Positions 1 to 6,762 of a stretch of DNA of 18,418 nucleotides are shown here, piece after piece. This DNA comes from JAAYYY01 sp964602995. Its GTDB lineage: Bacteria; Chloroflexota; Anaerolineae; Promineifilales; Promineifilaceae. The notes under the pieces are model-generated. The model did not search any database. It saw only the letters and a program-made list of their open reading frames with translations, and was not told the origin of the DNA. The translations under genes and the position numbers were made by a program. Where the stretch lies: NCBI GenBank assembly GCA_964602995.1, contig CAZRTM010000087.1, positions 1-18,418 on the forward strand. The letters are read 5' to 3'. Numbering within the stretch: the first letter of the stretch is position 1; each line of letters starts with the position of its first letter.

Positions 1-261
1 ATGGGCGGCGACGCACAAATCGGCTTATTCATCCCCGTAGGAGTAGCACACGGCTTTGCCGCGCTTACCGATGCCACGCTGACCTACATCGTCGACAACT
101 ATTATGATAGTAGTGATGAGTATGGAATTATCTGGAACGATCCGGATATCGGCCTGGCCTGGAACGTCGAGACGCCGCTGCTCTCAACTCGCGATGCGGC
201 TAATCCCAGGCTCTACGAGATTCCAGACTGGCAGCGCCCCCGCCTGCAAAATAATCCGTAA
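1..261 (+). CDS. rfbC: dTDP-4-dehydrorhamnose 3,5-epimerase, C-terminal part (5' truncated)
   Basis: Enzyme of dTDP-L-rhamnose synthesis that epimerises C3 and C5 of dTDP-4-keto-6-deoxyglucose; cytosolic, supplying cell-surface polysaccharide. Only the last 86 codons are in the window. The frame is open at the first base, so the ATG at position 1 is an internal Met, not a start. The visible part has the RmlC cupin strand LFIPVGVAHGF, the YIVDNYYDSSDEYGIIWNDP stretch and the family ending around LLSTRDAANPRL. The usual family length is about 180 residues, so roughly half is missing to the left. The stop TAA (259-261) lies 12 bp from the convergent dgkA stop, with no terminator-like hairpin between them. 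Assignment is from family recall of these motifs; other rhamnose genes would be expected just upstream. Confidence 0.85.
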   Translation: MGGDAQIGLFIPVGVAHGFAALTDATLTYIVDNYYDSSDEYGIIWNDPDIGLAWNVETPLLSTRDAANPRLYEIPDWQRPRLQNNP

Positions 262-273
262 CACAGTGTAAAC

Positions 274-660
274 TTAGCCGGCCAGACGTTCCCACAATGG
301 TGGGCCAAGAACCAACACGCCCACGATGACGGCGCCCAGCGCGCCTACCAGCACTGCGGCAGCAGCAACATCTTTGGCAATTTTAGCCAGCGGGTGTGGT
401 CTGGGCATCGTCATATCCACGACCACTTCGATGGCCGTGTTCATGAATTCAGCCATCCACACAATCATCATCGTCAACACCAGGACGATCCAATCCTCGC
501 GCCCCAGGCGCAGCCACAAAGCCAGTAGCGCAACGGCAGTGGAGACAATGGCGTGCAACCAGGCATTCGGCTGCGTGCGCATGATATACCACCAGCCTTC
601 TATCGCATACTGAAAGCTCTTGAACCGGTTCTTGAACTCTTCGCGTATCAGGGCGCCCAT
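274..660 (-). CDS. dgkA: Diacylglycerol/undecaprenol kinase, DgkA family
   Basis: Small integral-membrane lipid kinase of 128 residues, a normal length for the family. Three hydrophobic segments lie at about residues 35-52, 57-75 and 98-118. The active-site signature E-F-M-N-T-A-I-E (71-78), a following D82 and A-K-D (95-97) match the DgkA pattern. In Gram-positive bacteria members of this family phosphorylate undecaprenol, which recycles the lipid carrier for envelope synthesis; that substrate is more likely here than diacylglycerol but is inferred. It is the last gene of the yqeY-pgpH-ybeY-dgkA operon, 10 bp after the ybeY stop, an arrangement known from many Gram-positive genomes. No clear Shine-Dalgarno precedes the ATG, which fits translational coupling with ybeY. 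Confidence 0.9.
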   Translation of the reverse strand: MGALIREEFKNRFKSFQYAIEGWWYIMRTQPNAWLHAIVSTAVALLALWLRLGREDWIVLVLTMMIVWMAEFMNTAIEVVVDMTMPRPHPLAKIAKDVAAAAVLVGALGAVIVGVLVLGPPLWERLAG

Positions 661-670
661 GATGGAGTAA

Positions 671-1132
671 CTACTCTTGCGGGGGAACGATGGATAGACC
701 TAGCTCATCCAGCAGGGACTGTTGCGCCGCCCACATCCGCTCCTTCTCAGCAGCTTCGGCATGGTCATGCCCTAACAGGTGCAAAACGCCATGAATCGTC
801 AATAAGGTCAGCTCATCTTCAAGGCTGTGGCCTGAGGCAGTGGCCTGAGCCTGAGCCTGAGCAACGCTGATGGCAATATCCCCCAGGTAATCACCCGACC
901 CCGGAATTGCCTCACCTGTGGGGAAGCTGAGCACATCGGTCACCTCATCCTCGTCGCGGAAATCTCGATTCAGGCGGCGAACGGTCACATCATCAGTCAG
1001 CAGAACCGAAAGCCCCGCCCGGCTATCCACCTCCTGATTCTCCAATGTGCGTAAGGCGGCGTTCATTAATACCTCTTCGATGTTATCAGGGGCGTCCACA
1101 TCAACCTGAATTTCTACGTGCAAACTGTTCAT
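671..1132 (-). CDS. ybeY: Endoribonuclease YbeY, rRNA maturation factor
   Basis: Zinc-dependent endoribonuclease that takes part in 16S rRNA 3'-end maturation and ribosome quality control. The 153-residue protein has the metal-binding signature HGVLHLLGHDH at residues 114-124 (ligands H114, H118 and H124) and the upstream family core around LNRDFRDEDEVTDVLSFP (54-71). Length is normal. Its ATG overlaps the stop codon of the upstream HD-domain gene by 4 bases (ATGA, 1129-1132), so the two are translationally coupled. The pgpH-ybeY-dgkA order is a conserved Gram-positive arrangement, which supports all three calls. Confidence 0.95.
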   Translation of the reverse strand: MNSLHVEIQVDVDAPDNIEEVLMNAALRTLENQEVDSRAGLSVLLTDDVTVRRLNRDFRDEDEVTDVLSFPTGEAIPGSGDYLGDIAISVAQAQAQATASGHSLEDELTLLTIHGVLHLLGHDHAEAAEKERMWAAQQSLLDELGLSIVPPQE

Positions 1133-3324
1133 CCCGATTCCCCCTGCGGCGCCTGCGTCAGCACCGGCCGCGAGCGTGGGCGCGGGAACGGCGGCAGCTC
1201 ACCAGTGGCCTCAGGCGAGCCTGCTGAGCGCGCCGGCTCCAGTTCATCATTGCCTGGATAGCGGACACGAACGTGGTAGCGGCCCTTCAAGGTTTCGATG
1301 AATGATTCACGTATGGCCCGAATGTCTCCCATCGTCAGGCCTGAATTATCCAACTGGCCCTCTTTCATGTGATCCTCGACCAGTTTATTCACCAGCTTCT
1401 CAATCGCCTCGGCGTTGTTAGGCCGGACGGCCGCAGAGGCGGCCTCAACCGAATCGGCCAGCATCACGATACCCGATTCACGGGAACGAGGGCGCGGTCC
1501 CTTGTAGCGGAAACGGCTTTCATCTACCTTTTCACCCTCATCAGCCTGCTCCTGAGCTTTCTTGAAGAACACGTACACCAGGCGGTCGCCGTGATGCTCG
1601 GCGATAAAATCCTGAATACGGTCAGGTAAGCGGTGCTTGCGAGCCAGAACCAGGCCATCCTGTACGTGGCTGACGATGATGCGCGCGCTGCTATAGGGAT
1701 CCAATGTTTCATGAGGGTTGATCCCTTCCTGGTTCTCGGTGAAGAACGGCGGCCGGTTCACCTTGCCGATATCATGATAGAAAGCCCCCACACGAACCAG
1801 GCCGCTGTTCGCATCCACCCGCTCAGCCGCCTGCTCCGCCAGATTAGCCACCATGATGCTGTGATGATAGGTACCCGGCGCCCGGCGCAGCAAATCTTTC
1901 AGAAGCGGATGGTCCAGGCGCGACAACTCCTGCAACTGCAGGGTCGTCATCATGCCAAATAGACCACCAATGATGAAAAAGCCAGCCAGGGTCAGACTCG
2001 CTGAGATGATTCCATTCAACAGGCTGAACAGGAGGAGCTGGAAAACTTCCACCGTCCCCGCATCCTGGGACAACCGGAACATCAGAATAACGACCATATT
2101 GGCCAGCGCTGCAACCAGACCGGCGCGGAAGAAAGCGTTTACGCGTTGGGCGTCACGTAGCGTAAGAGCTGCAAACAGGGGGCCAATGGCCATGTAGGCC
2201 ATCAACTGTAATGATTCCTGTGCCAGCAGACCGGTGAGAATGGCAAATAGTACACTGACGAACATTGCCAATCTCTCGTCGAAGATGACTGCCAACAGCA
2301 TAGACATCGCCGCGGCGGGGAACAGATAGGCAATCAACCCCTGGCCGGGCACGATGAACTTGGCCGCCAGAGCAAAAATGAGAATCAGCCCCCCCAACAG
2401 GAATAGATAACGCGGCGACTGGTGATACAGAGTCGGGAAGCGGTGCCAGTAGAGCGCAATCAGGCTCACCGACAGAATGGTCGCCATGAAAATACTACCA
2501 ATCCGCCACCAGCTCACCTCCGGTTGCAGCAATCCCAGGCGCTCCAGCATCTCCATGTGCGCTGGCGTCACTTCTTCGCCCACACGGATAATATACTGGC
2601 CCTGCACCACACTCTGCCACTGCGGTTCAATCGCTTCGGCCGCTTCTGCCCGGCGCTCGGCCGTCGCTTCCTCATTGAAGAACGAATTGGCGACAATAAA
2701 TTGTGGCACCAGCGTAGTGACGATTCGTTCCTGCGCCTGCGTCAGGTTGAAGCTGAACAGGTTGCGCGCTGCACGCCGGGCGTCGGTAACCGCCGACTGT
2801 TCTTCACGGATCTCCTGCCGCATCACTTCTTCGATGATGCGGATGATGTCATCCTTCACCATCGTGTATTCGGCATTGCTCAACCCCAACAACAGAACGC
2901 CAATTTCCTGATCGATTGTCAGCCCCTGAACAGCGCTCAGGTAACGAAGCTTTTGCTGCTCGTCAGCCATCGTATCGGCGCGCACAACGTCAATGAAATT
3001 GAAAATAGCACGCGCCTGGTTCGATTGGGCGCGCGCGATGCTCAGATCGGGCGATGTGTAAATATTGCCCACATTCGCCGCTGCCTGCTCGCGCGCCTGC
3101 TCAGTTAATACTTCGCTGTAATAGGAAAGCGATTGGGGGGCGATAACGTCCTGGCCCGCCGGCTCCCCAACAGTGACTGAAACCTGTGTGCTGGAAACGA
3201 GGTTGAAGGACAGAACAAGCGTGAGAGCCACGGTCAGGCCAGCAGCCCATAGCCAAAGGAGCGAACCTTGGGTTATTCGCTGCAGTCGCGTGCCAGTATC
3301 AGTTCTGGTGCCTATCTCAGCCAT
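1129..3324 (-). CDS. pgpH: PgpH/YqfF-type membrane HD phosphohydrolase (probable c-di-AMP phosphodiesterase)
   Basis: Membrane protein of 731 residues with the layout of Listeria PgpH, which hydrolyses the second messenger c-di-AMP. Visible parts are an N-terminal transmembrane helix (about 20-45), a roughly 220-residue extracellular 7TMR-HDED sensor-like region rich in charged helices, a block of hydrophobic segments (about 270-460), and a cytoplasmic HD domain containing TYHHSIMVANLAEQAA and the catalytic AFYHDIGK motif, with a later AEHHGD metal-binding stretch. A Pro/Arg-rich tail of about 35 residues ends the protein. It starts 32 bp after yqeY and overlaps ybeY by 4 bases. No good ribosome-binding site is visible before the ATG. 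The c-di-AMP activity is inferred from family membership; no cyclase is in the window. Confidence 0.9.
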   Translation of the reverse strand: MAEIGTRTDTGTRLQRITQGSLLWLWAAGLTVALTLVLSFNLVSSTQVSVTVGEPAGQDVIAPQSLSYYSEVLTEQAREQAAANVGNIYTSPDLSIARAQSNQARAIFNFIDVVRADTMADEQQKLRYLSAVQGLTIDQEIGVLLLGLSNAEYTMVKDDIIRIIEEVMRQEIREEQSAVTDARRAARNLFSFNLTQAQERIVTTLVPQFIVANSFFNEEATAERRAEAAEAIEPQWQSVVQGQYIIRVGEEVTPAHMEMLERLGLLQPEVSWWRIGSIFMATILSVSLIALYWHRFPTLYHQSPRYLFLLGGLILIFALAAKFIVPGQGLIAYLFPAAAMSMLLAVIFDERLAMFVSVLFAILTGLLAQESLQLMAYMAIGPLFAALTLRDAQRVNAFFRAGLVAALANMVVILMFRLSQDAGTVEVFQLLLFSLLNGIISASLTLAGFFIIGGLFGMMTTLQLQELSRLDHPLLKDLLRRAPGTYHHSIMVANLAEQAAERVDANSGLVRVGAFYHDIGKVNRPPFFTENQEGINPHETLDPYSSARIIVSHVQDGLVLARKHRLPDRIQDFIAEHHGDRLVYVFFKKAQEQADEGEKVDESRFRYKGPRPRSRESGIVMLADSVEAASAAVRPNNAEAIEKLVNKLVEDHMKEGQLDNSGLTMGDIRAIRESFIETLKGRYHVRVRYPGNDELEPARSAGSPEATGELPPFPRPRSRPVLTQAPQGESG

Positions 3325-3356
3325 AGGATTTTTAACCAGCCAAACGCCAGTGGCGC

Positions 3357-3800
3357 CTAACTGAGCAGCTCACGAACCACGTCACTCACAACGCGTCCGT
3401 CTGCCTGCCCTTTCAGTTGAGGCATCAGGCGGCCCATCACCTGGCCCATACTCTTCATATCCTGGACGCCAAGCTCCTCGATAACCTGCCGGGCCACTGC
3501 CTCAACTTCGTCACGGCTCATTTGCTGGGGTAAATACTCCTCGATGATAGTCAGCTCGCGTTGCTCAGCTTCGGCGAGATCGGGACGGCCCGCCTGCTCG
3601 GCATCGACAATCGACTCACGCCGCTGCTTCGCCTGCTTCACCAGCACTTCCTGAACCTGCGAATCTTCCAGGGTCTGGCGCTGGTCCACCTCTTCCTGCT
3701 TTATGGCAGCCACCAATAGGCGCAACACGTCGCGCCGTTCTGCTTCGCCGGAACGCATCGCGTCCGCCAGATCCTGTCGTAATCTCTCTTTTAGATTCAT
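3357..3800 (-). CDS. yqeY: GatB/YqeY domain protein
   Basis: Small cytosolic protein of 147 residues, the standard length for stand-alone YqeY. It resembles the C-terminal tRNA-binding tail domain of GatB, the aminoacyl-tRNA amidotransferase subunit. Characteristic stretches are RRDVLRLLVAAIKQEEVD near the N-terminus, IIEEYLPQQMSRDEVEA in the middle and MGQVMGRLMPQLKGQADG near the end. The precise role of free-standing YqeY is not established. First gene of a four-gene operon. The promoter at 3829-3858 predicts a leader of only about 20 bases, and no Shine-Dalgarno is visible in it, so initiation may be of the short-leader type. Confidence 0.9.
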   Translation of the reverse strand: MNLKERLRQDLADAMRSGEAERRDVLRLLVAAIKQEEVDQRQTLEDSQVQEVLVKQAKQRRESIVDAEQAGRPDLAEAEQRELTIIEEYLPQQMSRDEVEAVARQVIEELGVQDMKSMGQVMGRLMPQLKGQADGRVVSDVVRELLS

Positions 3801-3828
3801 ATCGAAATATCACTGTCGCCGCGCCTGG

Positions 3829-3858
3829 ATTGTAGCATTTGGTTCAAAATTGTGTCAA
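3829..3858 (-). promoter_or_regulatory. Sigma70-type promoter of the yqeY-pgpH-ybeY-dgkA operon
   Basis: On the minus strand a perfect -35 TTGACA (3858-3853) is followed after 18 bases by TACAAT (3834-3829). The transcript should start near 3822, about 20 bases before the yqeY ATG. The -35 box overlaps the stop codon of the upstream methyltransferase gene, so the two units are packed without a spacer. Confidence 0.8.
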
Positions 3859-4580
3859 CTTGCGCCCAACGGCCCAGGATGGCCAAGAACCGCATAGAGA
3901 TTCAAGTCACCTTCCTGTCCATCACTGCGAAAAGTATCCACTACACGAAGACCAGCTTCTCCAGCCAGCGCCTCAATCGCATCTCTGTCCAGGTACGCTA
4001 CATACCGTAACCCAAAACCACCACTCTTCCAGGTCAGCAAATAATCTTCTTCACCTACATCCTCTGGTCCCAGGGAGATCTCAGACCACTCCACAACTTT
4101 GCGCTGTTGTCTGGGACTGTCCATAAACTGCCACGTCGAGAGGAACAGACGGCCCTCCGCTGTCACATGCCGTCCCATTTCCCGCAAGAGCCGTACACGC
4201 CGTTCTCGGCCAGGGATATGCTGCAGAACGGCCAGACAGGCCACAACATCAGCCTGCGGCAGCCCATCCAGTGCGCCATCACGGGTCAAATCTCGTTCCA
4301 CGAACCGGCCAGGAATTGCTGCCGCAGCCTGTTCCAGAAGGCTGGCACTGAAGTCAACGCCAGTGTACTCCAGATCTGGAAACCGTTCTAATAAGAACCG
4401 GCCAAAGCGACCTTCTCCGCAACCGATGTCCAGGACATGCCTGGGATGTTGCGGCAGGTAGGTCAGCAACTGCTCGAAGCCAGGTTGCGGTCGCGTCCGC
4501 GTCTGAGCAAACGGCTGAGCCAGCTCTGAGTAGAACTTACTGTTCAACTCAATCAGCTGTTCCGCAATATCAGGACGCAT
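3855..4580 (-). CDS. Class I SAM-dependent methyltransferase, Trm9-like
   Basis: Cytosolic methyltransferase of 241 residues. The SAM-binding motif I is VLDIGCGEGRFG (49-60), followed by the acidic YTGVDFS strand and a motif-IV-like ADVVACLAVLQHIP. The N-terminal FYSELAQPFAQTRTRPQPGF and the RERRVRLLREM stretch after motif IV resemble the eukaryotic Trm9/ALKBH8 family, which methylates wobble-uridine carboxymethyl groups of tRNA. The target here is unknown. The start is set at the ATG at 4580 because AGGAG lies 7 bases upstream; an in-frame TTG at 4601 would add seven residues but has no such site. It follows the fructosamine-kinase cluster on the same strand. Confidence 0.75.
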   Translation of the reverse strand: MRPDIAEQLIELNSKFYSELAQPFAQTRTRPQPGFEQLLTYLPQHPRHVLDIGCGEGRFGRFLLERFPDLEYTGVDFSASLLEQAAAAIPGRFVERDLTRDGALDGLPQADVVACLAVLQHIPGRERRVRLLREMGRHVTAEGRLFLSTWQFMDSPRQQRKVVEWSEISLGPEDVGEEDYLLTWKSGGFGLRYVAYLDRDAIEALAGEAGLRVVDTFRSDGQEGDLNLYAVLGHPGPLGAS

Positions 4581-4621
4581 CAGAGGCTCTCCTGGTTCCA
4601 ATCAATCGCCTCCCAACATTT

Positions 4622-4711
4622 CTACATGTCCTCAGAATTGTTGTTTTCCTCATTAAGCAGCTCGTCTATATCATCAGTTGCTTCCTCAGCTCTAAAGTGA
4701 GCAGCAACCAT
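4622..4711 (-). CDS. Possible acidic micro-ORF, 29 residues
   Basis: Short open frame between the 82-residue unknown gene and the methyltransferase. It is strongly acidic, with ATDDIDELLNEENNNSED making up most of its C-terminal half. It fills an otherwise empty 150-bp gap in a same-strand gene cluster and ends 41 bases before the methyltransferase start. There is no clear Shine-Dalgarno before the ATG, and nothing about it is recognised. It may be chance; it is listed because no other explanation for this gap was found. Confidence 0.2.
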   Translation of the reverse strand: MVAAHFRAEEATDDIDELLNEENNNSEDM

Positions 4712-4737
4712 GCTGGAGTGTAGCAACTGTGAGTTTA

Positions 4738-4986
4738 TTATTCATTAGCGCCGCCAGCGCTGGGGCCGCTCCCGCCAGCCTGGGACGGGCCACCGGCCGT
4801 TCCTGCATGCCGAACAGACCGAATGCGCCGGTGATTGGTCACGAACCAGCGCCGCCCCTCGCCGGTCGCCACCCATATGCCAGGGAAATCATGGGCCACA
4901 ACACGTCCAGCCGACCAGCCTGCATCAGGCAGCCGAAGCTCAACCTCTGTTCCAATAGCATAGAGTTCTGACAGTCGTTTCGCCAT
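4738..4986 (-). CDS. Small protein of unknown function, beta-rich N-terminal half
   Basis: A protein of 82 residues that I do not recognise. The first part (GTEVELRLPDAGWSAGRVVA, then GIWVATGEGRRWFVTNHRRI) alternates hydrophobic and polar residues, as in a small beta-barrel or SH3-like fold. The last 20 residues are Gly/Ser/Ala-rich and probably disordered. It sits directly behind the fructosamine-kinase-family gene. The ATG at 4986 lies 4 bases past that gene's stop; an in-frame TTG at 5001 would overlap the stop by 11 bases and has a weak AAGG upstream, so the start is uncertain. The tight spacing suggests co-expression, but no function can be given. Confidence 0.6.
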   Translation of the reverse strand: MAKRLSELYAIGTEVELRLPDAGWSAGRVVAHDFPGIWVATGEGRRWFVTNHRRIRSVRHAGTAGGPSQAGGSGPSAGGANE

Positions 4987-4990
4987 CCTC

Positions 4991-5881
4991 TTAGAATCCA
5001 AATTGCCTTAACGTGTGATCCACGCTCTGTACATAACTACCACCAAACAGCCGCACGTGGACCAGCAGCGGGTACAGGTTATAAAGGTCCTTCCGTTCCT
5101 CAAAGAAGCCTGCTTCAATTATGCGTTTCTCTTCATAATGCGCGAAAAACGGGCGGCCAAACGTATTAAACAACGTAATGAAGGCCAATTCTATCTCCGG
5201 GTGCGCAAAGTAGATGGCCGGATCCAGGAAGCCAACAATTCGCCCACCGGCTGCCAAAACATTCGTCGTCCACACATCACCATGAATCAGCGCCGGCGCT
5301 TCTGGTTCGGAAAGCCAGCGCTCCAGTTGACCAGCCAGCATTTCAACACGCCGTCTCATAGCGGCCGGCAGCCGCCCCGCTGCTTCCGCTTCGCGGGCCA
5401 TATAGATCAATCGCTGCTCGCCGAAAAACGGCAGCCAACGCTCACTCTGCGGGTTTGGTTGCCGCAATCCGCCTATCAGGGTATCCCTCTCCAGGCCAAA
5501 TTGAGGGGCAGTCACCCCGTGCAGGTCGGCAAGAAGCTCCGCTGCATGGCGCTGCGCCTGTTCGCCAAAGCTGCTACGCCCGCTGATCCACTCCATTAGC
5601 AACAGGTTGGGGCTGCTGTAATAAACCTCGGGCACTGGCAACATGCTATTCTCAGCCAGAAAGGTCAGCATAAACCCCTCAACATCCAGCGCAGGTTGTG
5701 GCCCATCGTCCACCTTGGCGACCATACGTCTGGCCGCCATATCCCCCCTATCGGGCATGGTCACCGCGTAGACCTGCCCCACACAACCGCCAGACAGCGG
5801 TTCTATCGCCGCCGGTCGCTGACCAAGCGCGTCTTCGATTCGCTGATGCAATGTTAGCGCTCCATTCTCTCCAGTAAACAT
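4991..5881 (-). CDS. Fructosamine kinase / ketosamine-3-kinase family protein
   Basis: Kinase-fold protein of 296 residues, normal for the family, which phosphorylates ketosamines on glycated proteins or free Amadori compounds to trigger deglycation. Family marks are PLSGGCVGQVYAV (nucleotide loop, 28-40), a possible ATP-binding lysine in MVAKVDD (53-59), the catalytic HGDVWTTN (200-207), the metal-binding DPAIYFAHPEIELAF (220-234) and the C-terminal LYNLYPLLVHVRLFGGSYV. An AGLIKE: aminoglycoside phosphotransferase is a more distant alternative, but the DPA..Y..H.E block and the ending favour fructosamine kinase. GAGGG lies 6 bases before the ATG, and an extended -10 promoter lies at 5905-5913. 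First gene of the cluster ending with the Trm9-like methyltransferase. Confidence 0.85.
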   Translation of the reverse strand: MFTGENGALTLHQRIEDALGQRPAAIEPLSGGCVGQVYAVTMPDRGDMAARRMVAKVDDGPQPALDVEGFMLTFLAENSMLPVPEVYYSSPNLLLMEWISGRSSFGEQAQRHAAELLADLHGVTAPQFGLERDTLIGGLRQPNPQSERWLPFFGEQRLIYMAREAEAAGRLPAAMRRRVEMLAGQLERWLSEPEAPALIHGDVWTTNVLAAGGRIVGFLDPAIYFAHPEIELAFITLFNTFGRPFFAHYEEKRIIEAGFFEERKDLYNLYPLLVHVRLFGGSYVQSVDHTLRQFGF

Positions 5882-5904
5882 GCTATTCCCTCAGAAAACC
5901 ATAT

Positions 5905-5913
5905 ATTTTACCA
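5905..5913 (-). promoter_or_regulatory. Extended -10 promoter for the fructosamine-kinase cluster
   Basis: On the minus strand TGGTAAAAT matches the extended -10 pattern TGnTATAAT with one change. Only a poor -35 (CGAACA, 17 bases upstream) is present. The start would be about 20 bases before the kinase ATG. It is back to back with the plus-strand promoter at 5931-5959. Confidence 0.45.
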
Positions 5914-5930
5914 CATGTTCACCAGCGTGT

Positions 5931-5959
5931 TCGACAAAATATTCCAGTCATGGTATACT
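5931..5959 (+). promoter_or_regulatory. Sigma70-type promoter firing into a region without a protein gene
   Basis: TCGACA (5931-5936, five of six consensus bases) and TATACT (5954-5959, five of six) are separated by exactly 17 bases. The predicted start near 5966 falls at the beginning of a hairpin-rich segment and not near any coding start, which points to a non-coding transcript or a very long leader. Confidence 0.6.
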
Positions 5960-5963
5960 GAGG

Positions 5964-6086
5964 CTGCGCCACCATTGTGTCTCGCAGAGCGCGGGTTGTG
6001 GGAGAGCCGCTTCCCTCTTTGTTGAGCGCACATCAACAGGTGAGCCCATCTCAAACATGGGCGTTTTAGGCATCATCTGGGCGCAA
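5964..6086 (+). ncRNA. Candidate structured small RNA of about 120 nt, unknown class
   Basis: Directly downstream of a good promoter, TGCGCC (5965-5970) can pair with GGCGCA (6080-6085) to close a domain. Inside are several perfect or near-perfect hairpins: TGTTGA/TCAACA around a 7-base loop (6020-6038), GCCCAT/ATGGGC (6044-6062), and GGGAG/TTCCC. The order of elements does not match any riboswitch, SRP RNA, tmRNA or RNase P pattern I know. No strong terminator follows. It may instead be the first part of a long leader. Support is limited to promoter plus folding potential. Confidence 0.35.
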
Positions 6087-6154
6087 ATCTATCATAAGGT
6101 AGGTGACGAAAGAGCTGATCGCTTCTTCGATTGATTATACCGACAATTGACTAT

Positions 6155-6163
6155 TGCTATAGT
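6155..6163 (+). promoter_or_regulatory. Extended -10 promoter upstream of the 6S-like RNA
   Basis: TGCTATAGT fits the extended -10 pattern TGnTATAAT with one change. The -35 region is weak, which is tolerated by extended -10 promoters. The start is expected near 6170. Confidence 0.45.
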
Positions 6164-6169
6164 GAGCCC

Positions 6170-6332
6170 GGTAGAGTTCAGTGGACTCCTGGGCTTGTTG
6201 TGTTGCCTGTTTTACTGCGCATGGTCAGGCCCTGGGGAGCAGGTCCGCCACAACGGGGACCGGCCACCTGGCCAGCAGAGCACCCTCTTACACGCAACAA
6301 ATCCAGAAAAGAGACGATTCGGGGCTTTTCTG
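6170..6332 (+). ncRNA. ssrS: Candidate 6S RNA (rod-shaped RNA with central bubble)
   Basis: 6S RNA mimics an open promoter and sequesters housekeeping RNA polymerase. The segment can fold into the expected rod. The closing helix is CTGG..TTGTTG (6189-6200) with CAACAA..CCAG (6295-6306), interrupted by a 2x2 loop. A central unpaired bubble has about 14 bases on the 5' side (6201-6214) and 16 on the 3' side (6279-6294). Above it are CTGC/GCAG, an 8-bp helix TGGTCAGG/CCTGGCCA (6222-6229/6267-6274), and an apical hairpin GGTCC..GGACC (6242-6261). An extended -10 promoter precedes it and a hairpin with a short U-stretch ends it. No protein is encoded. The call rests on shape, not on conserved sequence, so it is moderate. 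Confidence 0.42.
6304..6332 (+). terminator. Possible terminator of the 6S-like RNA
   Basis: CAGAAAAG (6304-6311) and CTTTTCTG (6325-6332) form a perfect 8-bp inverted repeat around a 13-base loop. The stem is A/U-rich and the U-stretch is only four bases inside the 3' arm, so termination would be modest. Confidence 0.35.
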
Positions 6333-6547
6333 TGCTAGCCTAAGCCAGCTCTGAGTAGTTTGCACTGCACTTGCTACGCAAAACAAACAGCATACAGCAT
6401 GGTCTGACCGTAGCGTAGTCCGGTAACTTACAGCAAGTAGTCCGTTGAGCTGCTATCACGAGAGAGCGACGGTTACTTTGAACGCAAGTTTCTTCCCGCC
6501 GCAGCATGGCGGGTTGAAGGATAGAGGCAACAAAGGAGGTGAAACGT
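6333..6547 (+). promoter_or_regulatory. rpsU leader region with inverted repeats
   Basis: No gene seen in these 215 bases. They hold nested inverted repeats: CTTGCT (6370-6375) with AGCAAG (6432-6437), and CTACGC (6374-6379) with GCGTAG (6413-6418). A perfect GC-rich hairpin CCCGCC/GGCGGG with a 7-base loop (6495-6513) lies just before the ribosome-binding site AAAGGAGG of rpsU. I see no convincing promoter. A structured leader for control of S21 synthesis is possible but is inference. Confidence 0.4.
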
Positions 6548-6739
6548 TTGCCAAAAGTTGAACTACGTTCGGGTGAAAGCCAGGAACAGTTGCTACGCCG
6601 CTTTCGCAAGCAGGTGGTGAAGAGCCAGGTTCTAAGCTCGGCCCGTCGTAAACGGTGGCACATATCAAAGAGCGAACTGAAACGAATCAAAATGAAGAAG
6701 GCTATGAGGCGCGCCAGACGGCGCAACAGCCGCCGCTAA
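6548..6739 (+). CDS. rpsU: 30S ribosomal protein bS21, TTG start
   Basis: Small basic ribosomal protein of the 30S platform, needed for base-pairing of mRNA to the anti-Shine-Dalgarno region of 16S rRNA. The 63-residue product starts with the typical MPKVELRSGESQEQLLRRF and ends in the usual Arg/Lys-rich tail (KKAMRRARRRNSRR). The start is the TTG at 6548: a perfect AAAGGAGG ends 7-8 bases upstream, and the family N-terminus begins here. The in-frame GTG at 6539 overlaps that ribosome-binding site and cannot be used with it. The leader carries several hairpins, and a 7-bp hairpin begins in the stop codon. Confidence 0.95.
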   Translation: MPKVELRSGESQEQLLRRFRKQVVKSQVLSSARRKRWHISKSELKRIKMKKAMRRARRRNSRR

Positions 6740-6758
6740 CCGGCTGAGTTTGCCGGTT
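6738..6758 (+). other. Hairpin overlapping the rpsU stop codon
   Basis: AACCGGC and GCCGGTT form a perfect 7-bp stem with a 7-base loop, starting inside the TAA of rpsU. No U-run follows, so this is more likely an mRNA 3'-end stabiliser or pause element than a terminator. Confidence 0.4.
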
Positions 6759-6762
6759 AGTA

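Noticed and set aside
2422..3108. Long plus-strand frame of 228 codons
   Set aside because: It lies fully antisense to the well-supported pgpH gene, has no ribosome-binding site and resembles no family.
6147..6177. Promoter TTGACT with TAGAGT as -10
   Set aside because: The spacing is 19 bases and the -10 is poor; the overlapping extended -10 TGCTATAGT is a better candidate.
6539..6547. GTG start for rpsU at 6539
   Set aside because: The GTG overlaps the AAAGGAGG ribosome-binding site; TTG at 6548 gives the canonical S21 N-terminus and good spacing.
6340..6726. Minus-strand frame of 128 codons opposite rpsU
   Set aside because: It overlaps the rpsU gene and its leader, with no recognisable domain or ribosome-binding site.
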